This document shows, piece by piece, positions 7,578 to 15,674 of a stretch of DNA of 64,000 bases (positions within the stretch are counted from its first letter, which is position 1; every line of letters begins with the position of its first letter). The notes beneath the pieces were generated by a model, which had not been told where the DNA came from, did not search any database, and saw only the letters and a program-made list of their open reading frames with translations. The position numbers and the translations under genes are program-made. The stretch lies in NCBI GenBank assembly GCA_946999045.1, contig CAMQBR010000008.1, positions 1-64,000 on the forward strand. The letters are read 5' to 3'. This stretch comes from an uncultured Prevotella sp. (GTDB taxonomy: Bacteria > Bacteroidota > Bacteroidia > Bacteroidales > Bacteroidaceae).

Positions 7578-8597
7578 ATGGCAAATACTGGAATTACATA
7601 CGAGTCATTGATGTGCGACTTAAAGGCACGCCGTTTTTCACCTATTTATATATTAATGGGTGATGAATCGTATTTTATTGATAAAATTTCAGATTTTATT
7701 GCCAACAATGTGCTCAAACCAGAAGAGTGCGATTTTAATCAAAACATTATTTTTGGTTCGGATGTAAATGCCACACAGATAGTAGACCTTGCCAAAGGAT
7801 ATCCTATGCTGGCAGAATATCGGGTGATAATAGTGAAAGAAGCGCAAAACTTGCGTGGATTAGAAATGATTGAAAAATATCTTGAAAATCCAGTCAAAAC
7901 TACCATTTTGGTATTATGTCATAAGAACGGACTCATAGATAAGCGCAAACGTATCATAGCAAAGGCAAATGCTTTGGGGGTTGTCTTTGAGAGTAAAAAG
8001 ATGCGAGAAACAGAACTTCCTAATTTTATTACTGCGTATTTAAAACAAAAGGGCATTACCATTGATTTTAAGTCAAGTGTGATGATTGCTAATCATGTGG
8101 GGTCCGACTTAAATAGGCTTGTATCTGTTTTAGACAAAGTGTTAATTTCTTTACCAGAAAATGTTAAAACAATAGAACCTGATGTTATAGAGAAACAGAT
8201 AGGAGTGAGCAAAGACTTTAATGCCTTTGAATTGAGAACAGCTATTATTCATAAGGATGTTTTTAAAGCAAACCAAATTATCAAATATTTTGACAATAAT
8301 CCTAAGGCAGGTTCAATATTCTCATTCATGCCTTTACTCTTTAATTATTTTCAGAATTTGATGATTGCTTATTATGCTCCTTCTAAAACAGATAAAGCCG
8401 TAGCGCAATATCTTGAACTTAGGGGAGGGTGGGCTGCCCGAGATTATATGGATGGTATGAGAAATTACTCTGGTAAAAAGACTATGCAGATTATTTCTAA
8501 ATTTAGAGAAATAGACGCCAAAAGTAAGGGCATAAACAACCTAAATACATCAACAGGTGACCTAATGAAAGAGCTAATTTTCTTTATTCTGCATTAA
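7578..8597 (+). CDS. holA: DNA polymerase III delta subunit
   Basis: The 339-residue protein opens a sliding clamp as part of the clamp loader. Recognisable features are the N-terminal PIYILMGDESYFIDKI, the middle MLAEYRVIIVKEAQNL, and the C-terminal block where EKQIGVSKDFNAFELRTAI leads into the collar domain. The length is normal for Bacteroidetes HolA. An upstream TTG at 7569 is in frame, but the ATG at 7578 (MANTGITYESL) is preferred. The gene ends at the edge of a long AT-rich gap. Confidence 0.92.
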   Translation: MANTGITYESLMCDLKARRFSPIYILMGDESYFIDKISDFIANNVLKPEECDFNQNIIFGSDVNATQIVDLAKGYPMLAEYRVIIVKEAQNLRGLEMIEKYLENPVKTTILVLCHKNGLIDKRKRIIAKANALGVVFESKKMRETELPNFITAYLKQKGITIDFKSSVMIANHVGSDLNRLVSVLDKVLISLPENVKTIEPDVIEKQIGVSKDFNAFELRTAIIHKDVFKANQIIKYFDNNPKAGSIFSFMPLLFNYFQNLMIAYYAPSKTDKAVAQYLELRGGWAARDYMDGMRNYSGKKTMQIISKFREIDAKSKGINNLNTSTGDLMKELIFFILH

Positions 8598-9360
8598 AAA
8601 CATGCTTTTTTCTCTGTTTTTTTTTCTAAAATCAAACTTTTTTTGGGGGTAGATTTTGCACTTAAAGTCCGATAAAATAAGACTTTAAGTTAATTTACTA
8701 TGCTCAAAATTTGCGTATTTTTGAGCAGATTGTAAGGTAGGGCATAAAACGCTCAAAATGAGAATTTTATTACAATTCCGCATAGTAGAATTTACGGTTA
8801 ACATTTATTATGTTTCGAAGAAATATAGAAACACATATATAAATTCTAAAAACAATAATATGTATTTACAAACGTAAAATACAAGTTTGTAAATACAAAA
8901 TTATATTTATTAATATTTGCTTTGTTCAAAAACGTAAATCTGTAGGTTTATAATTTTATATTTATAAATATACGTATATTGTATAAAGGTGTATTGGTAT
9001 GAAAACCAGTAATTTATACATATTGTATATAGTAATTTAGGACAAAGTATTCATTTCTAAAAGTTAAAAGATAGTATATCGTAAAAAACAGACTTATTTA
9101 TAATACATATAGTGATAAGAACCAGTTATATATATAATTTATCTACATTTTATTAAAACCTAAATATAGAATTGTGCATTTGTAAATGTAAATTTAATAG
9201 TAGCTTCCGTATGTTGTCTTTACAAATAAAAATAAATCAGATTTGCAAAACAACATTTATGCTTCTTAATTTATTTACATAAACGAATAGTATGTCGTTT
9301 TTATTGTTTACCTTTGTAAAAACAAAGAAATAAGATAAAATCACCTATTAAAATAGTGTT
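8598..9360. other. AT-rich intergenic region with three stem-loops
   Basis: No gene is seen in this 763-base stretch. It holds inverted repeats with arms 8660-8669/8681-8690 (acttaaagtc), 8701-8709/8719-8727 (tgctcaaaa) and 8861-8873/8885-8897 (tgtatttacaaac, 13 bp perfect, 11-base loop). The first two follow holA closely and could end its transcript. The third lies well ahead of the HTH gene and could be an operator. The remainder is AT-rich without further structure that I can support. Confidence 0.5.
9309..9316 (+). promoter_or_regulatory. -7 element (TACCTTTG) upstream of the HTH gene
   Basis: TACCTTTG matches TAnnTTTG and is 45 bases before the ATG. A TTTG at the -33 distance is not evident. 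Confidence 0.45.
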
Positions 9361-9837
9361 ATGGAAGAAATGAAAGATAGAATTAAGCAATTGATGTTGG
9401 TTCAGCACATGAATCAACAAAGTTTTTCTGATGTATTAAACATCTCTCCAGCATCATTGAGCAGCATATTTAACGATCGTACCAAACCTACCCTTAACCA
9501 TATTGATGCTATTAAAAACAAATTTCCATCTATTAATTTAGATTGGCTTATGTATGGACGAGGCTCTATGTTCTTAAATACTGCTTCTGTTGATGCTCAG
9601 TCAGCAGATAAAAATGGAGAACAAGTACAGGCTGAATTAGACTTTGATGCACCAGCTAATGTTGATACAAATCTTACCGCTGCGCCATCTCCTATTCCTG
9701 CTCAATCATCTTCTAAACCTATACCTAATATTTCAAATGTAAGTATGAAATATTTTGACAAAAAGGAGCGCAAAATAACAGAGATAAGAGTGTTTTATGA
9801 TGATCAGACTTGGGAGACTTTTGTACCTAAAAAGTAA
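9361..9837 (+). CDS. XRE-type helix-turn-helix transcriptional regulator
   Basis: The 158-residue protein has an XRE-type HTH at residues 4-60: LMLVQHMNQQSFSDVLNISP places the second and third helices, followed by ASLSSIFNDRTKPTLNHIDAI. The phrase LDWLMYGRGSMF after it is common in phage-type and Bacteroidetes XRE regulators. Residues 75-130 are a low-complexity Ala/Pro/Ser linker, and the tail (131-158) is short, charged and probably folded. It stands alone between two long non-coding regions, so its targets cannot be inferred; autoregulation is possible. An ATG three codons in is an alternative start. Confidence 0.85.
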   Translation: MEEMKDRIKQLMLVQHMNQQSFSDVLNISPASLSSIFNDRTKPTLNHIDAIKNKFPSINLDWLMYGRGSMFLNTASVDAQSADKNGEQVQAELDFDAPANVDTNLTAAPSPIPAQSSSKPIPNISNVSMKYFDKKERKITEIRVFYDDQTWETFVPKK

Positions 9838-10159
9838 GATATAGCTGACTATATGGGTGAGGTTAAAACTTAATATCATGTTTTGTATTTAACGTTATTA
9901 ATATATTTTAATAAATATAATAGTCGTTTATGCTCTCTTATATTGTTATGTTTTTAACATTACATAGGTGAGACATTTCTGCCTGTATATATTTTTTTTG
10001 AAAAATTTACTACGTTATTATTTTTTTTGTGATATATTGGTGTATAAGTGATTATGTGCTGACGATACAAATTTATGTCGTTAGATGTTATCATTTTTAA
10101 CATACATATATCATTCAGATTTTTGTTAGCTGGTTTGATGCAGATTTTAAGTCCATCAA
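9838..10159. other. Intergenic region, nothing recognised
   Basis: AT-rich sequence between the HTH gene and the iterated repeats at 10160. A 68-codon minus-strand open frame here has no family resemblance and no promoter, so it is not called. Confidence 0.5.
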
Positions 10160-10247
10160 TTTGCATGAGTTAGTGCTGCAATTTGCATGAGTTTGTACCA
10201 TTATTTGCATGAGATTGTGGCACAAACTCAATGAGATTGTAAATCAT
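10160..10247. repeat. Array of 22-bp iterated repeats (three good units, one degenerate)
   Basis: The decamer tttgcatgag recurs at 10160, 10182 and 10204, that is at exactly 22-bp spacing. The fourth unit at 10226 keeps only atgagattgt. Units 3 and 4 share gagattgt. A period of about two helical turns places the motifs on one face of the DNA, as in iterons or multi-site operators. No replication protein gene is adjacent. Confidence 0.6.
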
Positions 10248-10399
10248 ATATTTTACTGATAACATTTGACGACATATTTACTTTGTTATCATCATATAAC
10301 TTGTTGTGAATAAATAAAATACAAAAAAACTGGTATCAGGATGAACTTTTTGAAAAAAATATGATATAGGCAGTAAACAGGGGTATCTTGGGTGTGAAT

Positions 10400-10580
10400 A
10401 AAGTAGGAATTACTCAATATTGTATTGTCCGTGGTAGGGTTAATTACAATATCGGTTCACCCGATATTGTCTTTGAAATACATTTTCTTAATGAGTAATC
10501 CCCCGAAAGGGAGGTATAAGATATGGGCTTGTTTATTAGAAGCTTACAAGGGAGTTATGAGAGTCTTGTAAGGACGAGAT
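10400..10580 (+). other. Cluster of stem-loops, candidate structured non-coding RNA
   Basis: Four pairings occur in about 170 bases: a long-range stem of 10406-10416 with 10492-10501 enclosing a 10-bp hairpin (10446-10455/10461-10470, loop ttcac); a ccc-gaaa-ggg hairpin at 10502-10511; and an 8-bp hairpin at 10543-10550/10565-10572. No reading frame covers it. It does not match RNase P, tmRNA or SRP RNA signatures that I know. The strand is a guess. Confidence 0.35.
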
Positions 10581-10590
10581 ACTTAAGAAG

Positions 10591-10944
10591 GGTTCTATAA
10601 AATTACCATTGTAAAGTTTTTTATGTCAGTCTTTTTACATTTTGTCATCTTGTGGGCTCTTTTTATATAAAACAGGCTGCGCCTCATCAATTCAAACAAG
10701 TTTGATTGCATTCGGCTTGCTCCGTTTTTGGTTCAATTTGCTTGTTCGTTCAGTCGTATAGCTCGCTATACTCCTTCACTCACAAACAAATTGACCTCAA
10801 AAATAGTCTCATAATCTGTAAAGCTAATTTATAAAACTGCCCTTTATAGAAAACAGGCTGTTCCTTTACAATTCAAACGAGTTCGATTGTATTCGGCTTG
10901 CACAGTTTTTGGTTCAAAATCTAACAAAGCTAATTTATAGAACC
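10591..10944. repeat. MITE-like repeat, copy B (354 bp, composite, forward)
   Basis: The left end ggttctataa begins at 10591. A first right end (taatttataaaact) occurs at 10825-10838 and a second, better one (taatttatagaacc) at 10931-10944. The first part contains gtatagctcgctatac flanked by long complementary arms starting caatttgcttg and ending caaattg. The segment 10839-10944 repeats the attcaaacgagttcgat / attcggcttg block, so this looks like an element with a second partial copy appended. Confidence 0.7.
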
Positions 10945-11205
10945 AGCCTAAAGATATGGTGAAATGTGAAAATTACATATTACCTGTGTTACTTCTTCTA
11001 CTTTCTCTTCTTTTTATCTCCGTCTTTACATTTTTCACATCTCATGTGTAACATTTTACATTATAATAATTATTTGTTCCTCACACACAGGGGTATTGCT
11101 CTTATTTATTTGATTATTAATTAAAAACATAGTGAAAGGCCCTTATGCTATGTTATGTCGTCCTTTCAGAACTTGTTTCTAACTACAGTTTTTTTTGTCC
11201 TATCA

Positions 11206-11237
11206 TTTGTCTATGTTTGTGAATTGCAGTATCTTTG
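11206..11237 (+). promoter_or_regulatory. Promoter of pyrK-pyrD (TTTG / TATCTTTG)
   Basis: TTTG at 11206-11209 and TATCTTTG at 11230-11237 are exactly 20 bp apart, a full match to the Bacteroidetes consensus. The expected leader before pyrK is about 120 bases, long enough for leader-based control. Confidence 0.7.
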
Positions 11238-11244
11238 CATAAAG

Positions 11245-11362
11245 TAGGATAAAGTAATATTCATACAGTGAGGAGTATGGGATAATTCAAGTTCTATCCT
11301 CCTTTTACGAGGACTCTTGTGTATACTTTTCCACCTTATATATTATATACGAAAACAGATTA
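11245..11362 (+). promoter_or_regulatory. Long leader of pyrK-pyrD with alternative small stems
   Basis: The predicted 5' leader holds gaggag near 11271, tcctcc near 11298 and gagga near 11310. The middle block can pair with either flank (for example tcctc with gagga across a 7-base loop), which would allow two exclusive folds. This is suggestive of attenuation but short and unproven. Confidence 0.25.
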
Positions 11363-12139
11363 ATGAAAAAGATTTGTGAAGACCTCTTTGTTCATTCAAC
11401 CGAACAGCTGAGCAGCCGACACTGGCTTATTTCTTTACGCTCAACACATCCACTATTCCAGATTAATCCTGGACAGTTTGTTCAAATCAAGGTAGAACAT
11501 TCCCCCGAAACATTTCTCCGTCGTCCTATTTCAATTAACATGGTTGACTATCAGCACAATGAGATAACCCTCCTTGTAGCTGCCGTAGGTGCAGGCACTC
11601 GTACTATTTGTCAACTGCAAAAGGGCGATACGCTCAATTGTCTTTATCCTTTGGGCAATGGATTTACTATGCCCTGTCGTCCAGAGCAGCGTTTTTTGTT
11701 GATTGGAGGAGGTGTTGGAACAGCTCCTTTACTTTATTTTGGCAAACAAATAGCAGAGATGGGAGCACGTCCTACTTTCCTTTTAGGTACACGAACTGCC
11801 AGTGAGATATTGCAAAAAGATAAGTTTGAGGAGTATGGCGATTTGTACATCACTACTGAAGACGGTTCGGAGGGCGAACAAGGATTTGTAACTAATCACT
11901 CTATCCTCAATCAACAAAAGTTTGATTATATTTGCACCTGTGGTCCTAAGCCTATGATGATGTCGGTAGCTCGATTTGCCAAAGCAAACCACATAGAATG
12001 TGAGGTGTCATTAGAGAACGATATGGCATGTGGATTGGGAGCCTGTTTATGTTGTGTAGAAGATACAACCGAGGGTAATATTTGTGTGTGTAAAGAGGGT
12101 CCTGTGTTAAATATTCGGAAGTTATTATGGCAGTTATAA
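11363..12139 (+). CDS. pyrK: Dihydroorotate dehydrogenase B, electron transfer subunit
   Basis: The 258-residue subunit carries FAD and a [2Fe-2S] cluster and passes electrons from PyrD towards NAD. It shows the FAD motif RRPISI (53-58), the NAD-binding GGGVGTAPLL (115-124), and the cluster cysteines in CGLGACLCC and ICVC (expected ligands Cys223, Cys228, Cys231 and Cys243). Its last 13 bases overlap pyrD, so the two are translationally coupled and form the class 1B enzyme of pyrimidine synthesis. It has its own consensus promoter and a leader of about 120 bases. Confidence 0.95.
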   Translation: MKKICEDLFVHSTEQLSSRHWLISLRSTHPLFQINPGQFVQIKVEHSPETFLRRPISINMVDYQHNEITLLVAAVGAGTRTICQLQKGDTLNCLYPLGNGFTMPCRPEQRFLLIGGGVGTAPLLYFGKQIAEMGARPTFLLGTRTASEILQKDKFEEYGDLYITTEDGSEGEQGFVTNHSILNQQKFDYICTCGPKPMMMSVARFAKANHIECEVSLENDMACGLGACLCCVEDTTEGNICVCKEGPVLNIRKLLWQL

Positions 12140-13032
12140 ATGTAAAAATAAATGACATTGAATTTAAGAACCCAGTACTTACTGCTTCTGGTACATTTGG
12201 GTATGGCTTAGAGTTTGCCGATTTAGTTCCATTAAGTGGTATCGGTGGCATTATTGTGAAGGGTACAACCCTGCATCCACGACAAGGAAATCCTTATCCT
12301 CGAATGGTGGAAACGGCACATGGAATGCTTAATTGTGTTGGGTTGCAAAATAAGGGCGTAGATTATTTTTGTAATGAAATTTATCCTAAGATAAAGGATA
12401 TCGATACCAACATGATAGTGAATGTGAGTGGAAATAATCCTGATGACTATGCTGAATGTGCTGCTCGTATTAATGAGTTGAAACGTATTTCGGCTATCGA
12501 ACTCAATATCTCTTGTCCTAATGTCAAGGCTGGAGGTATGGCTTTTGGGGTAACTTGTGCTGGTGCAGCATCGGTGGTGAAATCGGTGAGAAAGGCTTAT
12601 CACAAAACGCTCATTGTAAAGCTTTCGCCAAATGTTACCAATATTGCTGATATAGCATTGGCTTGTGAAGCAGAAGGTGCTGATAGTGTATCGCTCATCA
12701 ATACGATCATGGGTATGGCTCTTGATATAGAGAAACGCAAACCTTTGTTAAGTATCAATACTGGTGGACTTAGCGGCCCAGCAGTTAAGCCTATTGCATT
12801 GCGTATGGTGTGGCAAGTAGCTAAAGCGGTAAAGATACCTGTTATTGGATTAGGGGGCATCTCTACGGCAAAAGATGCTATTGAGTTTTTAATGGCAGGA
12901 GCAACAGCTATACAGATAGGTACTGCCAATTTTATTGACCCCATGGCAACCATTCATGTGCGTGATGGCATAAACGAGTGGTTGGATGCGCATGGATGCA
13001 AGAGTGTGCAAGAGATTATTGGGGTAGTGTAA
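12127..13032 (+). CDS. pyrD: Dihydroorotate dehydrogenase B, catalytic subunit
   Basis: The 301-residue FMN enzyme oxidises dihydroorotate to orotate. The active-site loop NISCPNVKAGG carries Cys130, the base of class 1 enzymes (class 2 uses Ser). LIVKLSPNVTNI, SLINTIMGMALD and the FMN phosphate motifs IPVIGLGGI and GATAIQIGTANF are all present. Its start lies inside the end of pyrK, and the pairing confirms class 1B. About 100 bases downstream a fragment of the window's repeat family begins. Confidence 0.96.
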   Translation: MAVINVKINDIEFKNPVLTASGTFGYGLEFADLVPLSGIGGIIVKGTTLHPRQGNPYPRMVETAHGMLNCVGLQNKGVDYFCNEIYPKIKDIDTNMIVNVSGNNPDDYAECAARINELKRISAIELNISCPNVKAGGMAFGVTCAGAASVVKSVRKAYHKTLIVKLSPNVTNIADIALACEAEGADSVSLINTIMGMALDIEKRKPLLSINTGGLSGPAVKPIALRMVWQVAKAVKIPVIGLGGISTAKDAIEFLMAGATAIQIGTANFIDPMATIHVRDGINEWLDAHGCKSVQEIIGVV

Positions 13033-13135
13033 GCCCTGTCCTCCCCAGTAGAGGGAAATTTACACTATTTGCTGAGATGGGATAGAATACTTTTTGTATG
13101 TAGAAAAATCTAAAAAAGAGAAGTAAATAAAGATT

Positions 13136-13232
13136 GGTTCTATAAATTACCCTTATATATTATGAGTAATTTTTACGAAATGTGTTTGGGGTATCTTTTG
13201 GATTCTTTTTAGGCTGGTTCTATAAATCACCT
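13136..13232. repeat. MITE-like repeat, copy C (truncated, forward)
   Basis: A left end ggttctataaattacc at 13136 is followed by about 65 bases resembling the start of copy A, then a second left-type end ggttctataaatcacc at 13216. The interior and right end are missing. It lies just upstream of the M48 peptidase gene. Confidence 0.6.
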
Positions 13233-13278
13233 TACAAATGTATTTATAAATAGATAATTATCATAAAAAAAAATATTA

Positions 13279-14196
13279 ATGAAATCAATAAAAACGATTG
13301 TGTTGGCACTTGTTACCATGTTGTTGGTATCATGTGGCGTAACACGTACAGTACCACTGACGGGTCGTCAACAAAATTTGATAGTATCTGATGAACAGGT
13401 GCTGAGTTTGAGTAATCAAGAATATCGCAAGTTTATGTCTACAGCAGTTGTATCGTCTAACGCTGCCAACACGGCTATGGTAAAACGTGTTGGTAGGCGG
13501 TTGGCAGATGCCGTAGAAGCATATTTCCGATTCAACGGACTCAGTGAGGAACTCAACCATTATAGTTGGGAGTTTAACTTGGTTGCCAGTAATCAAGTAA
13601 ACGCCTTTTGCATGCCAGGTGGAAAGATTGTAGTGTACGAAGGATTGCTACCTTATACTCAAAACGAAGATGCTCTTGCTGTAGTGCTGGGACATGAGAT
13701 AGCGCATGCAGTAGCTCGCCATAGTGCCGAACAGATGAGTAAACAAATAAAGGATAATTTAGGTGTGCAGATTCTCGGAGGGGCCTTAGGTGCTTTAGGT
13801 GTTAACTCATCTGTTACACAAATAGCCAAGATAGTAGCTCAACAAGGTTTACAGTTTAGTAACCTTAAATATTCTCGTGATCATGAGAGTGAGGCGGATA
13901 AGATGGGAATAATCTTTGCTGCTATGGCAGGATATGATCCTCGTGAAGCTATTCCGTTTTGGCAGCGTATGTCTGCAGGTAAGGCAGAAAAGAGTGATTT
14001 TTTTAGTTCGCACCCTTCAGACCGCAAGCGTATAGTAGCGTTGCAACGTGAAATGCCAATGGCGATGGCTTATTATAAAGGTAAAGCTACACCTACATCA
14101 AAGAAACCTTTTTCTCATCGAAGGCATTTATCTAGTGAAAAACAACAGAATGGGCAATCTGTGTCGTTGAGTGATTTGTATAAGAGTGTAAAGTAG
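13279..14196 (+). CDS. M48 family zinc metallopeptidase, lipoprotein
   Basis: The 305-residue protein has a lipoprotein signal ending in MLLVSC (Cys19) and a peptidase M48 domain. The zinc motif HEIAHA (HExxH) sits within VVLGHEIAHAVARH, and the third ligand lies in the downstream HESEADKMG segment. FCMPGGKIVVYEGLL before it is also typical. It resembles the periplasmic LoiP/BepA-like quality-control proteases of the outer membrane. The C-terminus (about 275-305) is a basic tail with no known fold. It appears monocistronic and is followed by a GC-rich hairpin. Confidence 0.92.
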   Translation: MKSIKTIVLALVTMLLVSCGVTRTVPLTGRQQNLIVSDEQVLSLSNQEYRKFMSTAVVSSNAANTAMVKRVGRRLADAVEAYFRFNGLSEELNHYSWEFNLVASNQVNAFCMPGGKIVVYEGLLPYTQNEDALAVVLGHEIAHAVARHSAEQMSKQIKDNLGVQILGGALGALGVNSSVTQIAKIVAQQGLQFSNLKYSRDHESEADKMGIIFAAMAGYDPREAIPFWQRMSAGKAEKSDFFSSHPSDRKRIVALQREMPMAMAYYKGKATPTSKKPFSHRRHLSSEKQQNGQSVSLSDLYKSVK

Positions 14197-14222
14197 AGAA
14201 AAGCCTCTCCCAACCCTTTAGC

Positions 14223-14286
14223 CTCTCACCACCGCCCCCACCACACGTGGGTAAGAGTAGTTAACTTATCTGCTGCGGTGGGAGAG
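14223..14286 (+). terminator. GC-rich stem-loop after the M48 gene
   Basis: ctctcaccaccgc (14223-14235) pairs with gcggtgggagag (14275-14286) with one bulge, and an inner cccac/gtggg pairing sits in the loop. It lies 27 bases after the stop codon and is much more GC-rich than its surroundings. Confidence 0.55.
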
Positions 14287-14450
14287 CATATATTTTTTGT
14301 AGGCGGCTATGAAGAGCACACTTTCTTGTTCTATTTTAAGTCTAAATCTTACGTAAATAAAGAAAAATGAGAACAAGGACGATACCATTTTTTGTCGTCA
14401 TTTTATAATCTTCTTTCTATAAAATAGTTAAGAAAAAAAAGTATAAGGTT

Positions 14451-14565
14451 GGTTCTATAAATTAGCCTTGTTAGATTTTGTGCTTATTTTTGAACAAAAA
14501 ACAAAAGATAACAAAATGTATTTTATAAAATTTATTCACTGTATACGGTGGTAATTTATAGAATC
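14451..14565. repeat. MITE-like repeat, copy D (115 bp, internal deletion, reverse)
   Basis: It begins ggttctataaattagc and ends ggtaatttatagaatc. Compared with copy A it is in the opposite orientation and lacks the central block. It lies upstream of the promoter of the chelatase/SusCD operon. Confidence 0.7.
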
Positions 14566-14630
14566 AGCCTTAAAATAAAGATTGTGGTTGAAACCACTTA
14601 TTACAAATAAAAAATCACAAAAAGTAGGTA

Positions 14631-14661
14631 TTGTGAGTTATTGGTAATAGTACTACTTTTG
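14631..14661 (+). promoter_or_regulatory. Promoter of the 14.8-25.3 kb operon (TTG / TACTTTTG)
   Basis: TTG at 14631-14633 and TACTTTTG at 14654-14661, with 20 bp between. The leader before the first gene would be about 92 bases. I saw no obvious Fur-like palindrome in it. Confidence 0.6.
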
Positions 14662-14759
14662 TAATTCGAATAAAAACTATCGATAATATGATGTTTTTTT
14701 TACCGTTTAGTTTATCGTTTTGTAATTATTTTTAAGTATTAATACAAGATAACAAAAAA

Positions 14760-15659
14760 ATGAATATTTTACGAAAGAAACTTTTTGTGTTAACGCTTTT
14801 GTTAGCAACAGTTGGAGGCATACAAGCTAAAAATGCTTTGGTAGTAATAGCACATGGTTCACCCATGCCATCATGGCGTAAGCCTGTTCTTGATATGGAG
14901 AATATAGTACGTCAAAAGTTAGCATCACATCCAGTAAAAGGTATTGACTATATGCGTGTAGCACTCATGGAGTATACCGAGCCATCGGTAGCAACAGTGG
15001 TAAAAGATTGTGTTGCACAGGGTGCTGATACCATTTTTGCTTTGCCACTGTTTATAGCACCTTCAAGTCATACAGAAGAAGATTTACCTAATATTCTTGG
15101 TATGAAATATAATAAATATGTACGTGCCGACTTAGCAGAAGAGAAGACAGAATTGCTCCATACTAATATCTCTATCGTCTTAGGGCCTACCTTCTATTAT
15201 TCCTATGTTTTGGAGAAAGCCATGATGCAACGTATCAAAGAAATGTCGAAAGATGAGGCTAACGAAGCTGTTATCTTCTTGGCTCATGGCGATCCTGAGC
15301 GTATAGGCTTTTGGAATATGATGCTTGGCCATGTGCAAAAGTACACCAAAGCTAACAGCAAGATAACCTATACCGATGCTAAGCAAATAGAAATGGGACA
15401 TGACTTTGCCAATGAACTGTTACCTATGTTGCAGAAAGCCGCTAAAAGTAAAAAGCGTATTTTGGTACAGGGAATCTACCTTACATCTGATGTAAAGCGT
15501 ATGGCAGACAGGCATCAAATGACAGAGAAGCAAGCCAAGCTAACTAAGAAAGGTGTAGAGATAGTATATAGCGACAAAGGTATTTTACCAGCATCGTCTG
15601 ACTTAATAGCTGATTGGATTATTGAGGAAACATCAGATTGGATAAAGAATAAACAATAA
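14760..15659 (+). CDS. Exported CbiK/CbiX-type chelatase-like protein
   Basis: The 299-residue protein has a cleavable signal (cut expected after IQA, about residue 23) and two chelatase half-domains. Likely metal or tetrapyrrole ligands are His32 in VIAHGSPMPSW, His104 in APSSHTEEDLPNIL (a CbiX-like pattern) and His176 in FLAHGDPERIG. In cobalamin synthesis these enzymes insert Co or Ni into sirohydrochlorin in the cytoplasm. Here the protein is exported and heads an outer-membrane uptake operon. The closest functional parallel I know is IhtB (FetB) of Porphyromonas gingivalis, a CbiK-like haem-binding surface protein beside a TonB receptor. A role in haem, iron or cobalt-corrinoid handling is inferred, not shown. 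Confidence 0.8.
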   Translation: MNILRKKLFVLTLLLATVGGIQAKNALVVIAHGSPMPSWRKPVLDMENIVRQKLASHPVKGIDYMRVALMEYTEPSVATVVKDCVAQGADTIFALPLFIAPSSHTEEDLPNILGMKYNKYVRADLAEEKTELLHTNISIVLGPTFYYSYVLEKAMMQRIKEMSKDEANEAVIFLAHGDPERIGFWNMMLGHVQKYTKANSKITYTDAKQIEMGHDFANELLPMLQKAAKSKKRILVQGIYLTSDVKRMADRHQMTEKQAKLTKKGVEIVYSDKGILPASSDLIADWIIEETSDWIKNKQ

Positions 15660-15674
15660 AATAAATAGGTAGTC

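Noticed and set aside
9960..10166. 68-codon minus-strand open frame
   Set aside because: It lies in low-complexity AT-rich DNA, overlaps the start of the iterated repeats and has no promoter or recognisable motif.
10160..10247. CRISPR array
   Set aside because: Only about ten bases repeat with a 22-bp period. Repeats and spacers are too short, and no cas gene is present.
10400..10580. RNase P, tmRNA or SRP RNA
   Set aside because: I could not find the conserved core sequences of any of these RNAs, so only an unnamed structured element is reported.
14760..15659. Cobalamin biosynthesis gene for cobalt insertion
   Set aside because: The protein has a signal peptide and heads an outer-membrane uptake operon, and no other corrin-synthesis genes are nearby.
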